A stretch of 64,000 bases of DNA from NCBI RefSeq assembly GCF_004634215.1, contig NZ_SMMH01000016.1:1-64000 (forward strand). The letters are read 5' to 3'. A program made the translations under genes and the position numbers. Positions 22,659 through 31,626 of this stretch are shown here, one piece after another. Under the pieces are notes generated by a model. That model ran no database searches. It saw nothing but the letters and a program-made list of their open reading frames with translations, and was not told where the DNA came from. Source of the stretch: Deinococcus fonticola (GTDB lineage Bacteria; Deinococcota; Deinococci; Deinococcales; Deinococcaceae). How positions within the stretch are numbered: position 1 is the stretch's first letter; the number at the start of each line of letters is the position of its first letter.

Positions 22659-23276
22659 GTGACTGCGCCCCCCCCAAAACAGCCCCCGCGTGAACCCACC
22701 CCCGAAGAGAGGGCGCGGGCGGCCCGCCTGGTGTGGCTGATTGTGCTGGGGCTGCCCACAGTGGTGGGGGCGATGGTGGCGTACCTGACCTGGGGCGGGC
22801 GTCAGGTGCGCGATTACGGGCGCGAAGTGATCGGTGCCGTGCAGCAGCAGTCGGGCAGTAGCATCCCTGGCCTGGAGCAGGGCGGCGAGGAGTGCGGGAA
22901 GGTGGTTCCCGGCATTCCGGCGGGCGTGCAGTCCTGCCGGATCGAGCGGGTGAACGACGGCCTGCTGGTGACCTTGACGGTAGACGGTGGGCGGCAGTAC
23001 CAGGTGTCCAGTGCCGGCGGCAAGGTGTCGGACCGGGTGCAGGCCGGCGAGGTGGACGCCAGGGCCTACGCGGGAAGGGTGGCGACCCATTTTCCGGCAT
23101 TTGTGCAGGCGAATAAGCCCCCTGCGCTGGAGCTTCAGGCGGTGCCGTGTCGGCAGGTCATCCCCGATCCTGTGCCGGCCGGCGTGCAGGCGTGCCAGGT
23201 GGAGTCCGGCCCGGCCGATGGGCCGCAGGTGGCCTTGAAACTGACCGATGGGCGCACGGTGACGCTGCCCTTTTGA
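22659..23276 (+). CDS. Membrane-anchored hypothetical with duplicated Cys motif
   Basis: The 205-aa protein has a short cytoplasmic Pro-rich N-terminus, one membrane helix at about residues 23-45 and an exported C-terminal part. That part contains two similar units, CGKVVPGIPAGVQSC and CRQVIPDPVPAGVQAC, each followed by a short beta-rich stretch (LLVTLTVDGG, QVALKLTDG). The paired cysteines could form disulfides. No family is recognised. It converges on the signalling cassette with a 12-bp gap. GTG 22659 is the start by the leaderless promoter. Confidence 0.7.
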   Translation: MTAPPPKQPPREPTPEERARAARLVWLIVLGLPTVVGAMVAYLTWGGRQVRDYGREVIGAVQQQSGSSIPGLEQGGEECGKVVPGIPAGVQSCRIERVNDGLLVTLTVDGGRQYQVSSAGGKVSDRVQAGEVDARAYAGRVATHFPAFVQANKPPALELQAVPCRQVIPDPVPAGVQACQVESGPADGPQVALKLTDGRTVTLPF

Positions 23277-23288
23277 TCCCCCTCCTTT

Positions 23289-24491
23289 TCAGCATTGGGC
23301 AGATGACTGCTTCAGCGTCACCGGGTCCGACTTGATCAGCGCAAATTCGGTGTCGCCCAGTTTCAGCAGGTCGCCGGGGCGCAGGGGCGAAGTGGTGCCC
23401 GCCGCGAGGGGCCGGTCGTTCAGTTCCAGCGGCGCCTGAGCGTGAAGTCGAAGGGTGCCGTCGGGCAGCGCGGAGATGATGGCGTGGTGCGCCTGAATGC
23501 CCGAGCCCTGAACGCGCAGCTCTCCACCCGTGCCCAGACTCAACTGCTGGAAGTCGGCCGGAAAATGCACCGCCTGGTGGTTCGCCTGCAACGCCAGCGG
23601 CGGCACGGGCACGCGGCTGGAAGCGGCCTGGCCTTTTTGCCCGAACACCAGTTCCGTTTGCCCGAAGGTCAGGCGGTCACCGTTTTGCAACGCTGCCCGG
23701 GTTTTCGGCTGGCGGTTGATCAGGATGGATCCGCCCTCCCAGTGCCAGCTGCCGCCGCGTTGCACCAGCGTGCCGGCCTGCAAGGGCACCTGCGCGTCGT
23801 GGGACAGGCTGATGTCGCTTGTCTCGCTGCGGCCCACCGTCACGGCGGGTTTGCCCAGGATGTACTGCTTACCCTCAGAGCGCCCGGTGGTGGTGCCCAG
23901 CAGCCACGCGCCCTTGAGGAACTCCTGGGCCAGCCGCAGCATGAAGCCGATCGCTGCGCCCAGCAGGGTCAGGCCCACCAGGCGGGCCACCGTGCCCGTG
24001 TCCTCCTCGCCAAAGCGCAGGGCCGTGAAACTGTCGAACACCAGCCCGCCCAGGAACCCACCCGCCGCGCCGCCCAGCGCGCCCCGCAGGGCCTTGGCCG
24101 GCGAGCGGTCGTGCAGGCCCAGCAGCAGGCCCACGCCCGCGCCCATGACGGCCCACCCCAGCGCCCGCATCAGTCGCCCCGGCAGGCCAGCCATTAACCC
24201 CAGCGCATAGATGAACTGGGCCAGCGCGCCCGAAAATGCTCCCAGCAGCAGCGCCGGGAGCCACACCTGCGCCAGCCCGCGCGACCAGCGCCCGCGCATG
24301 CCCAGCAGGTTCTCGCCCGCCAGCAACAGCAGGGTCAGCGGCAGCATCAGCAGGGCCGTCCACCACGCCGTGCCGACGATATTCCCCAGGAACCCGCCGG
24401 AACCGGACTGCGGCACCAGCACTTCCGACAGCACGAACCCCAGAAAGCCGCCCAGGGCGCCGAGGAGGGTGGTCTGGAGCGTCCGGTTCAT
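23289..24491 (-). CDS. Membrane protein with C-terminal FHA-like domains
   Basis: The 400-aa protein begins with roughly five to six Gly-rich membrane helices (residues about 8-200), followed by a cytosolic region with two FHA-like units. The first has YILGKPAVTVGRSETSDISL and GGSILINRQPKTRAALQNGDRLTFG; the second is weaker (LRVQGSGIQAHHAIIS, LRPGDLLKLGDTEFALI). FHA domains bind phosphothreonine, so this could be a membrane docking partner of the two kinases. It is the last gene of the cassette, starting 15 bp after the kinase 1 stop. Confidence 0.8.
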   Translation of the reverse strand: MNRTLQTTLLGALGGFLGFVLSEVLVPQSGSGGFLGNIVGTAWWTALLMLPLTLLLLAGENLLGMRGRWSRGLAQVWLPALLLGAFSGALAQFIYALGLMAGLPGRLMRALGWAVMGAGVGLLLGLHDRSPAKALRGALGGAAGGFLGGLVFDSFTALRFGEEDTGTVARLVGLTLLGAAIGFMLRLAQEFLKGAWLLGTTTGRSEGKQYILGKPAVTVGRSETSDISLSHDAQVPLQAGTLVQRGGSWHWEGGSILINRQPKTRAALQNGDRLTFGQTELVFGQKGQAASSRVPVPPLALQANHQAVHFPADFQQLSLGTGGELRVQGSGIQAHHAIISALPDGTLRLHAQAPLELNDRPLAAGTTSPLRPGDLLKLGDTEFALIKSDPVTLKQSSAQC

Positions 24492-24506
24492 GGGCCGGAC
24501 ACGCCC

Positions 24507-26900
24507 CTACTGAATGGGAAGTTTCTCGTAGACACGCTTCGTCCTCCCGTTATCGAAAACGATGTCCCCGATGACGTTGATGCTGGTGTACTGCCGACCC
24601 TCCCGCTCGCGCACCGTCAACGGCAGGCTGAAAACCAGATTGTTGCCCTGCTCCTCGAAGTTCACGGCCGGTTCCCCGTCGGCCGGCCAGCGGCTGCGGG
24701 CGCCGATGGTCTTTTTCCTCGCCTCGCCGTCTTCCAGATACTCCAGCTCATACGAGAACGATGCACTCACCGGCCGTGCCCCATTCGGCACGGTCTCGAT
24801 GACCAGCGAGCAGAATTGCAACGCGCCCAGCGTCAGGCCGGTGTGGCTCGCTCCGGTCTGCGCGTCCTGACACGTCGTGAAGAACCACTGCGCGAAGGTG
24901 GGGGCCTCGGCTGGCGTGGTCGCGGCCTGAGTCGTGTCTGCTTGAGCTTCGAGAGCCGCCCAGGTGTCCGGGCCGATCACTCCATCTGCCTCCAGCCCGC
25001 GTGATTGCTGGAACCCCTTCACGGCATCCGCCGTTTCAGGGCCGAAAAAACCATCCACGCCAACCTCAGCGCCTTGCGCTTGCAAAAGCGTCTGAAGGCG
25101 GGACACGGCTGGCCCACTGTTCCCCTCGGTCAGGGTGGGCTTCAGCGTGTTCGTCAGGGCCTCGGCGGCAGCGGACAGCTCATCGGCGTTCTGCGGGGCG
25201 AGGTCACGTTCCACCTTCGTTTCCGGATGAATGGCCCCCCGTTCCGCCGTGATGACCAGGTGTTCACCGTCGCCCACCAGATCAAGAACCGTGTACGCCG
25301 TGCCGCTCAGTTCCCTGGTGTCGTTGCTGACGGTGTAGCGGTAATCGAAACGCACCTGCCGCACGTCCCCGCTGCCGTGCAGGGTAATGTCGGTGGTTCT
25401 CTGGTAGGAACGCCGCGGCCAGCGCCGAAAGTAAGCGCGTTTGTCGGCCATCAGCGCCTCTCTGGACTGCGTGCCCTGATCGAAGTACTCCACCTGCTCG
25501 GCGTAGAGGTTCATGCTGGCGTTCAGGTCGTCCTGCCCGCCCAGGCGCAGGTACTCGTCCACGAACTCCCGCACCTGTCCGGCCGAGATGGCCGGCACGT
25601 CAGGGGTGGGTTCCGCTTCGGCGGGCGCGGGCAATTCCGCTTCCGGTGGGGCAGGCTCAGGCGGGGCAGCTTCCGATGCGGGCGCTGGCGGTGGAGGCGC
25701 TGGCGTGGCCGTCGGCGCAGTTGTCGGTGGGGCAGCCGTGGGGGCGGGTGGAATGGCCGGGTCGGCGGGCGGGGTGCTCGCTTCCGGGACGACCGGCGGC
25801 TCAGCAGGAGTTGCAGCGGCGGGAGGAGAGGGCCGGTCATGGCCGCGCAGCAGGGCGAATCCCCCCGCTCCCGCCAGGGCGACGAGCGCCAGCGGCCACG
25901 CTGAAAAACCCCTCTTTTGCGCTGGCGGTGCCAGAGGAGTGGGAAGTTGAGGCGCAGGCGCGGGAACCGCCGGGGCGGACGGCGGCCCTGAGAGCAAGCT
26001 CAGGAATTCCTGCGCGGACTGCGCCCTGTCCGCCACACGCGGGGACACGGCGGCCTGAAGGGCGTCCCGGAGGCCGGCGGGCGTGTTGGCAGGTAAGGCG
26101 GGCAAAGGTGTTCCCGTCATCAGGTCAGGCGCGGAAGGCGGCATTTTTCCGGTCAGGGCGTGGTGAATGGTGGCTCCCAGCGCGTAAATGTCGGTGTAAG
26201 GCCCGAAGCGCGCCTCGCTGCTGTACTGTTCCATTGGGGCGTACCCGGGCGTGACCAGCCGCGTGTGCCGGACTGTCTGGCCGGCCACGAACCCGCGCGC
26301 CGAACCGAAATCTATGAGCACCACGCGCCCGGACGCCTCCAGAAAAATATTGTCCGGTTTCAGGTCGCGGTGAAGCAGGCCTGCGCTGTGCACCACACCC
26401 AGCGCCCGCGCCACCCGTTCCGCCAGCCCCTGAACATCCTGCGGATTGAGGGCTCCCCGCCGCTCCAGGCGCTGCTGAAGCGTTTCACCTGCCAGCCGCT
26501 CCATCACCATGTAAGCCGTGCCGCTGTCCTCGAACAGGTCAAGGACGCGCACGATGTCCGGGTGCTGAAACTGCGCCAGCAGTTGCGCCTCGGCCGTGAA
26601 GTCCCGCTTGGCCTGCGACCACTCCTGAAGACCGAACGTCGCCGGCGGGAACACCGTCTGCCCCTGGCGCAGCGTGCCGCTCGGGAACAACTCCTTGATC
26701 GCCACGGGGGCATTTAAAACCGTCTGGGTCGCGGCGTAGGTGATTCCGAAGCCCCCCTGGCCCAGCACGCCATCGATGCGGTAACGGCTCCCTTGCAACA
26801 CCGAACCCGCCGCCAGAGCCGACATGCCCAGCGGACTCCCACACGCCGGACAGGTCGTCGAGGTCACAGGCACGGGTGCGCCGCAGTAAGGACAGTTCAT
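24507..26900 (-). CDS. Zinc-ribbon Ser/Thr kinase with peptidoglycan-binding ectodomain (kinase 1)
   Basis: 797 aa. Order: zinc ribbon with Cys3, Cys6, Cys17 and Cys20; Hanks-type kinase about 38-300 with GQGGFGITY, APVAIKELF, LLHRDLKPDNIF, LIDFGSARG and TPGYAPMEQY, all catalytic residues kept; one membrane helix near 340; a Pro/Ala/Glu-rich stalk; an NTF2-like segment (VREFVDEYLRLGGQDDLNAS); a PG_binding_1 domain near 615-680 (VDGFFGPETADAVKGFQ); and a C-terminal beta-rich part. The outside half plausibly senses cell-wall material, as PASTA repeats do in other kinases. It is fifth in the six-gene cassette. Confidence 0.92.
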   Translation of the reverse strand: MNCPYCGAPVPVTSTTCPACGSPLGMSALAAGSVLQGSRYRIDGVLGQGGFGITYAATQTVLNAPVAIKELFPSGTLRQGQTVFPPATFGLQEWSQAKRDFTAEAQLLAQFQHPDIVRVLDLFEDSGTAYMVMERLAGETLQQRLERRGALNPQDVQGLAERVARALGVVHSAGLLHRDLKPDNIFLEASGRVVLIDFGSARGFVAGQTVRHTRLVTPGYAPMEQYSSEARFGPYTDIYALGATIHHALTGKMPPSAPDLMTGTPLPALPANTPAGLRDALQAAVSPRVADRAQSAQEFLSLLSGPPSAPAVPAPAPQLPTPLAPPAQKRGFSAWPLALVALAGAGGFALLRGHDRPSPPAAATPAEPPVVPEASTPPADPAIPPAPTAAPPTTAPTATPAPPPPAPASEAAPPEPAPPEAELPAPAEAEPTPDVPAISAGQVREFVDEYLRLGGQDDLNASMNLYAEQVEYFDQGTQSREALMADKRAYFRRWPRRSYQRTTDITLHGSGDVRQVRFDYRYTVSNDTRELSGTAYTVLDLVGDGEHLVITAERGAIHPETKVERDLAPQNADELSAAAEALTNTLKPTLTEGNSGPAVSRLQTLLQAQGAEVGVDGFFGPETADAVKGFQQSRGLEADGVIGPDTWAALEAQADTTQAATTPAEAPTFAQWFFTTCQDAQTGASHTGLTLGALQFCSLVIETVPNGARPVSASFSYELEYLEDGEARKKTIGARSRWPADGEPAVNFEEQGNNLVFSLPLTVREREGRQYTSINVIGDIVFDNGRTKRVYEKLPIQ

Positions 26901-26904
26901 AGGA

Positions 26905-26995
26905 AACCCGGTTGAATCATAACGGAGTGGGCCACACCCTCACATTTCCTTTGAGGAAGTGGGGGAGACCCACGGCATTCTGATTCGACCGGGTT
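26905..26995. other. Structured intergenic element between PP2C and kinase 1 genes
   Basis: AACCCGGTTGAATCA at 26905-26919 is an inverted repeat of TGATTCGACCGGGTT at 26981-26995 with one mismatch. Nested inside are GTGGG/CCCAC (26927-26931 and 26969-26973) and TTCCT/AGGAA around 26946-26958, so the RNA could form a long branched hairpin. It interrupts the cassette and may act as an attenuator, processing site or dispersed repeat. Confidence 0.6.
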
Positions 26996-27024
26996 AAGCG
27001 CGAGTTAGAGAGGGCGCTGGAAAC

Positions 27025-28950
27025 TCACTTGATCCGTTCGATAACCAGCGCGGTGATGTTGTCGGGAGCGCCGGCAGCCAGCGCGCGTTCGAGCAGGGTG
27101 TCCACCAGCTTGTGGGGGCTGGGTTCGGTCAAAAGCAGGTGCTCCAGTTCGGCGGGTTCCACTTCGCCCCACACCCCGTCACTGACCAGCAGAATGCGGT
27201 CGCCCAGCTTGAGTTCCAGCGGGGTGTCCAGCGTCTGCACGTAGTTGTCCTGCGGAACGCGCAGGCTGCCCAGAGAACGCAGCACCTTGTTGCGGTCCGG
27301 GCTGTTTTGCGCTTCGTCGGGCGTCATCTGACCGCTGGCGACCATCGCCGCCACGTAGGAGTGGTCTTTGCTGAGTTGCGTGACCTGAGCGCCCGTGCGG
27401 TGGTAAGCGCGGGTGTCGCCCACGTGACCGAGTTGAAGGTGTGCTCCACGAATCTCCACGGCGCTGATGGTGCAGCCGCCGTCCTTGCCGTCCATGGCGG
27501 CCACCACGGCGGCGTTCGCGTCCCACACCATTTCCGGCAGGGTGGGGTAAGTGGAGTTCAAGAAGGCCTGCACGGCCGCGCGACTGGCGACCTCACCGGC
27601 GGCCATGCCGCCCATGCCGTCCGATACGCACGCCCGGATCAGCATTTCGGGGGCGGCGTGCGCTTCCACCTGCCGCATGAAGTACCCGTAAGCGTCCTCG
27701 TTGGTGGGCCGTTGCGGGTTCAGGCCGATGTTCGTGGCGGCCGCGATGTCGTACTTGGGAATTTCGTTGGCAGCTTGCACTTTCAGGTACTCCAGCAGGG
27801 CCGTGGGCGTCGGGCGGTTCGCTTCGTCGGTCAGCATCAGCGCCAGCAACTGAGGCATCCCCGGGGCGCTCACGCCCGCCAGCGTCACGGCTGAAACGCC
27901 TTCGGGCGGGATGGTCTGCCCGGTCAGCCACTCGAACAGCAGCGCCCCCAGCAGGTAAATTCCGGATCTGGCGGTCGCGGCCTGCCCGGCCTGCACTTCG
28001 GGCGGGGTGAAACCGTCGCGCAGGGTGGGCTCCACTGCCTCGCCAAGGCGGGCCAGGCGCGGCGGAAAGCGCAGCTTCAGGCCCTGCGCCGTTTGCAGGA
28101 AGCTGCGCGGGTCGATGTCCGTCACCGCGAAGCCCTGTTTCTCCAGCGCGAACAGCAGCCGCGTGAACTCCGTCACGTAGGCGCGCGCCTGCTCGGCGGG
28201 AATGGGCGTGGCGAGAGGCGGCCCGGCCATCGGCTCCACCACGTGCAGGTCACCTTCCTGCGTGGTCTGCGGCAGCAGGCGGTGGGCCGCCACGCCCGCC
28301 CACAGGGGGTCAGGTCGCACGTACACGTCGCGTTTGCGCCTGTCCGTCAGCGAGTGCGCGGAAAACCAGCCCCGGCCCAGGTCTTCATCCAGGTGGTAAG
28401 CCCCGAAGTCCTGACCTTCCTGCGGCCCGCTGACGGGCGCGGTGGACTCGTACACGACCTCCTCCAGGTCGTTCGACAGGCCCGCGCTGGTGGGCGTTGG
28501 AGCAGCTGGAACCGGGAGGGGTGCTGCAACCGGGCCGGGTGAGGGAGAGTCGGGCACCGCCAGGTCGGGTGCATTCAGGTCAGGCGCGGTCAACTCGGGT
28601 ACGGCGGGGGCAGGTTCCAGCGCGGGAGTTGTGTCTTCTGCCGCCTCATCCACCGCCGGTTCGAGGGGCACGGACTCCAGCGGAGCCGAAGGGGGGGCCT
28701 GCACCTCGGGCGCAGGCATTCCTTCCTCCACCTGTGGAACCTCCAGGGCCGTCTGTGTTTCCTGACTGACCGCTGGACTTTCCGTTTGCAGTCTCGTCAC
28801 CGCCGTTTCATCCGCAGCGTTCAGGCCGTCCGCATCGAAAACGATATCCACGGAAGGCTCGGCGGGCGGTTCGACCTGCTCCTTGAAAATATCCCTGAGT
28901 CCGGCCTGCAAGTCGGGGGTGTTCTGATCGTCTGGGGGGGTCATCCTCAA
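27025..28950 (-). CDS. Pseudokinase-PP2C protein phosphatase fusion
   Basis: 641 aa. An acidic Pro/Ala/Glu/Asp-rich N-terminus (about 1-165) contains repeated LTAPDL/LNAPDL units. Residues about 175-390 resemble a protein kinase lobe without catalytic residues: ITDIDPRSFLQ-type loop (VTDIDPRSFLQTAQG), FTPPEVQAGQAATARSGIYLLGALLFEWLTG. The last 240 residues are a PP2C domain with CVSDGMGGMAAGEVAS, LGHVGDTRAY, LLVSDGVWG and APDNITALVI, all metal ligands kept. It probably reverses phosphorylation by the two kinases of the cassette. Its ATG overlaps the FHA gene stop (ATGA). Confidence 0.9.
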   Translation of the reverse strand: MRMTPPDDQNTPDLQAGLRDIFKEQVEPPAEPSVDIVFDADGLNAADETAVTRLQTESPAVSQETQTALEVPQVEEGMPAPEVQAPPSAPLESVPLEPAVDEAAEDTTPALEPAPAVPELTAPDLNAPDLAVPDSPSPGPVAAPLPVPAAPTPTSAGLSNDLEEVVYESTAPVSGPQEGQDFGAYHLDEDLGRGWFSAHSLTDRRKRDVYVRPDPLWAGVAAHRLLPQTTQEGDLHVVEPMAGPPLATPIPAEQARAYVTEFTRLLFALEKQGFAVTDIDPRSFLQTAQGLKLRFPPRLARLGEAVEPTLRDGFTPPEVQAGQAATARSGIYLLGALLFEWLTGQTIPPEGVSAVTLAGVSAPGMPQLLALMLTDEANRPTPTALLEYLKVQAANEIPKYDIAAATNIGLNPQRPTNEDAYGYFMRQVEAHAAPEMLIRACVSDGMGGMAAGEVASRAAVQAFLNSTYPTLPEMVWDANAAVVAAMDGKDGGCTISAVEIRGAHLQLGHVGDTRAYHRTGAQVTQLSKDHSYVAAMVASGQMTPDEAQNSPDRNKVLRSLGSLRVPQDNYVQTLDTPLELKLGDRILLVSDGVWGEVEPAELEHLLLTEPSPHKLVDTLLERALAAGAPDNITALVIERIK

Positions 28951-29903
28951 CCCTGGTTGAACGTGAGCATCACGTTGCCGAACGCCAGTTCATCGCCGTC
29001 GGCCAGCGCGGCGGGTTCCTGAAGGCGCGGCGAGAAGGTGCTTTCTCCTTTCTTCTTCAGGAAGACGCCGTTGGTGCTGCCCAGGTCGCGGACGTGCCAC
29101 ACGCCGTTCTGGTTGTACAGCTCGGCGTGGTGGCGCGAGATGTGCTCTTTGCCGGCCATGTCGCCCAGGTCGATATCGACCGGCCCGCTGGAAGCGTCGA
29201 AGCGCCCGACCACCAGTTTCTCGCCGTTCAGGGGGATGAAGTCCCCGGTGGGCTGCCCGAATTTCTTCAGGCCCAACTTTGCCGCGCCGCCCGTCCCTGT
29301 CGTGGTGGTGGGGCTGCTGATGGGGGCTGCCATGACGGGGGATTCGGTGCTGGCCGGGGCGGTGGTGTTTTCCATCGGGGGCACTTCCACAGCGGGGGTA
29401 CTCACCGGAGCGGCGGTTTCGCTGGGCAGGCTGGCATCTGCGTTGCTGACGTCAGGAGTGCTGGTAGCAACGGGCGCCGTGAACTCGGGCCCAGTCAACT
29501 CAGGCGCGGTCAATTCGGGCGTAGTGGCGCTGGCCGTTGTCGCGGGGGCGCTGTCCATCTGACCGATGGACGTTTCGGACAGGGGCGTGCGGTAGGGGTT
29601 GGGCGTGGTGCCTGAGCCGATGGTTTCCGGGGGCGTCAGTGGCGTGATGGGCGCGGCGGCCGCAGAGGCCGTGTCTGACATCATGCCGTCGGGCGTGGGG
29701 ACGGACGTGGCCGGGTCGATGGGGTCAGCTTCGCTGACGGGCGGGCTGGACATGGCCGCCGTTTCGGCAACGGGTGCAGCGGCCCCGTTCATGGACGCAG
29801 TTTCGGTGGTGGGGGTGTTGTGCGTGAGTTCGACGCCGCAGCCGTCGCAGTACTTGTTGGTGTCGGGGTTGGCGGTTCCGCAGACTTGGCAGTTGATGGT
29901 CAT
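28947..29903 (-). CDS. Zinc-ribbon FHA-domain protein
   Basis: 318 aa. It starts with the ribbon Cys5, Cys8, Cys19, Cys22 (MTINCQVCGTANPDTNKYCDGCG). A long low-complexity Ser/Thr/Pro/Ala/Glu linker to about residue 215 includes ELTAPELTGPEFTAP. A C-terminal FHA domain follows with LVVGRFDASSGPVDIDLGD, HISRHHAELYNQNG and VRDLGSTNGVFLKK. The Thr-rich linker is a likely kinase substrate and the FHA domain a phosphothreonine reader. GGGAGGA precedes ATG 29903. It lies third in the cassette, coupled to the phosphatase gene. Confidence 0.92.
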   Translation of the reverse strand: MTINCQVCGTANPDTNKYCDGCGVELTHNTPTTETASMNGAAAPVAETAAMSSPPVSEADPIDPATSVPTPDGMMSDTASAAAAPITPLTPPETIGSGTTPNPYRTPLSETSIGQMDSAPATTASATTPELTAPELTGPEFTAPVATSTPDVSNADASLPSETAAPVSTPAVEVPPMENTTAPASTESPVMAAPISSPTTTTGTGGAAKLGLKKFGQPTGDFIPLNGEKLVVGRFDASSGPVDIDLGDMAGKEHISRHHAELYNQNGVWHVRDLGSTNGVFLKKKGESTFSPRLQEPAALADGDELAFGNVMLTFNQG

Positions 29904-29961
29904 GGTTGTTTCCTCCCGGATGAATGAAGCGAGTCAAAGACGACTTGAACGGAATTGACCT

Positions 29962-31578
29962 TCAGAAAGAAATTCTCTGAATCAGTCGCATGAAAATAAT
30001 GGAGAGGGTGGCGGCCATAATGGCCAGGCTCCCCACGGTGGGCCAGTGCAGGCCGTACCCGTTGGCCAGGTACGCCGCCGCCAGGGCCGCCACGGGCGGC
30101 AGCAGGATGGGCATGGCCGCCCACACCAGCATGCCGAGGAACAGCCCCAGCACCGCCCCCACCGCGCCAGCGCCCAGCATGAAGGTCTGGTCGCCCTGCG
30201 GCAGTTGGCCCATCAGGCCGCTCTGGTAGGCGGAAACGGCGAACAGCGCCCCGAACCCCAGGAAGAACAGCAGCAGGACGGCGCGGGTGATGGGCGCACG
30301 CGCCTTGCCGGCCGCTGCGGGCTGCTGAGGAGCGGGCTGACGCTTGGGCGGTGCCGGAACAGCAGGAGCAGGAATAGGGGCAGTCGGAACACGAGGGGCC
30401 GGGACAGGCCGGGGCGCGGGAACGGGCTGGGGTGGTGGCGCGGGCGACTGGCGCACGGGCGCGGCGGCTGGTGGGACAGGGGCTGGCGTGCGGCTGCGAG
30501 TGGGTGCGGGTTGAGGTGTGGGTACAGGCTGGGGTCTGGGTGGCGCCGGGCGTGCGGGCTGTGACTGGTTGGCCGCCACCCGCGTGGGGTTGCTGGGGGT
30601 CGGGCCGGGGCGAGGTTCGGCGGGTTTGGGCGGCATGGGCGCGGGGGCCGGTGCGCCGCCCAGCAGCCGCAGCAGGTCGTCGGCGCTCTGGGGTCTATCC
30701 TCGATTTTCAGGGACATGGCCCGCGTGATCGCCTCGCGCAGCACCGGGGGTGTGCTGGCAGGCATGACCGGAAGCTTCGTGCCCATCATCAGATCGGTGG
30801 CGGGTGGGGGCATCACACCCGTCAGGGCGTGCAACAGCGTGGCGCCCAGGGAGTAGATGTCGGTGTACGGCCCGAATTTCGCGGCGCTGCTGTACTGCTC
30901 CAGCGGCGCGTAACCGGGCGTAACCAGGCGCGTGTGACTGACCGTCTGCCCCGCCTGAAAGGTGCGCACCGACCCGAAATCGATCAGGATGACGCGCCCC
31001 TGCTTGTCCAGAAAAATGTTGTCCGGTTTGATGTCGCGGTGAAGCAGTCCGGCGTTGTGAACCAGGGCCAGCGGGCGCGTGATGGAGCGGGCGACCTCCA
31101 TGACCACTTCGGGCGGCATGGGGCCGCGTTTCTCGATGGCGCTGCCCAGCGTCGCGCCCTCCAGAAACTCCATGACCAGGTAAGCGGTGTTGTTTTCCTC
31201 GAAGTAGTTCAGCACCTGCACGATGCCCGGGTCGTTGAAGCGGTAAAGCACCTTGGCTTCCTCGACAAAGCGCCGTTTCGATTCCTGATACTCGGCGGCC
31301 GTGTAGCTGCCCGGCGGCAGGACATCGCGGCCCCGGCGGGTGGAACCGTCGATGAACAGTTCCTTGACAGCCACGTGAATGCCCAGTTGCGTGTCCTGCG
31401 CGTCGTACGTGATGCCGAAGCCACCCTGCCCCAGCACCCGGTTGACGCGGTAACGCCCGCTATGCAGCGTGGTGCCCGCCGGAAACTGGGGGTTGGGGTT
31501 CAGGGGGGCGCCGCACGTCTTGCAACTCAGGTCGGTGGGCTGAACGGGCGAACCGCAAACGGGACAGGCCAGGGCCAC
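29962..31578 (-). CDS. Zinc-ribbon Ser/Thr kinase with C-terminal membrane helices (kinase 2)
   Basis: 538 aa from GTG 31578, with GAGG upstream. The ribbon is Cys5, Cys8, Cys19, Cys22; the kinase domain at about 40-300 keeps GQGGFGITY, VAVKELF, LLHRDIKPDNIF, LIDFGSVRTF and TPGYAPLEQY. A Pro/Ala/Arg-rich linker leads to three or four hydrophobic helices ending at the C-terminus, with no sizeable ectodomain. The kinase core is close to kinase 1, suggesting a duplication with different tails. It is second in the cassette, 48 bp after the vWA gene. Confidence 0.92.
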   Translation of the reverse strand: MALACPVCGSPVQPTDLSCKTCGAPLNPNPQFPAGTTLHSGRYRVNRVLGQGGFGITYDAQDTQLGIHVAVKELFIDGSTRRGRDVLPPGSYTAAEYQESKRRFVEEAKVLYRFNDPGIVQVLNYFEENNTAYLVMEFLEGATLGSAIEKRGPMPPEVVMEVARSITRPLALVHNAGLLHRDIKPDNIFLDKQGRVILIDFGSVRTFQAGQTVSHTRLVTPGYAPLEQYSSAAKFGPYTDIYSLGATLLHALTGVMPPPATDLMMGTKLPVMPASTPPVLREAITRAMSLKIEDRPQSADDLLRLLGGAPAPAPMPPKPAEPRPGPTPSNPTRVAANQSQPARPAPPRPQPVPTPQPAPTRSRTPAPVPPAAAPVRQSPAPPPQPVPAPRPVPAPRVPTAPIPAPAVPAPPKRQPAPQQPAAAGKARAPITRAVLLLFFLGFGALFAVSAYQSGLMGQLPQGDQTFMLGAGAVGAVLGLFLGMLVWAAMPILLPPVAALAAAYLANGYGLHWPTVGSLAIMAATLSIIFMRLIQRISF

Positions 31579-31626
31579 GCTAATAACCTCGCCAGAAGGG
31601 GAAGGGTGGCGTGCGAAGCATCATCC

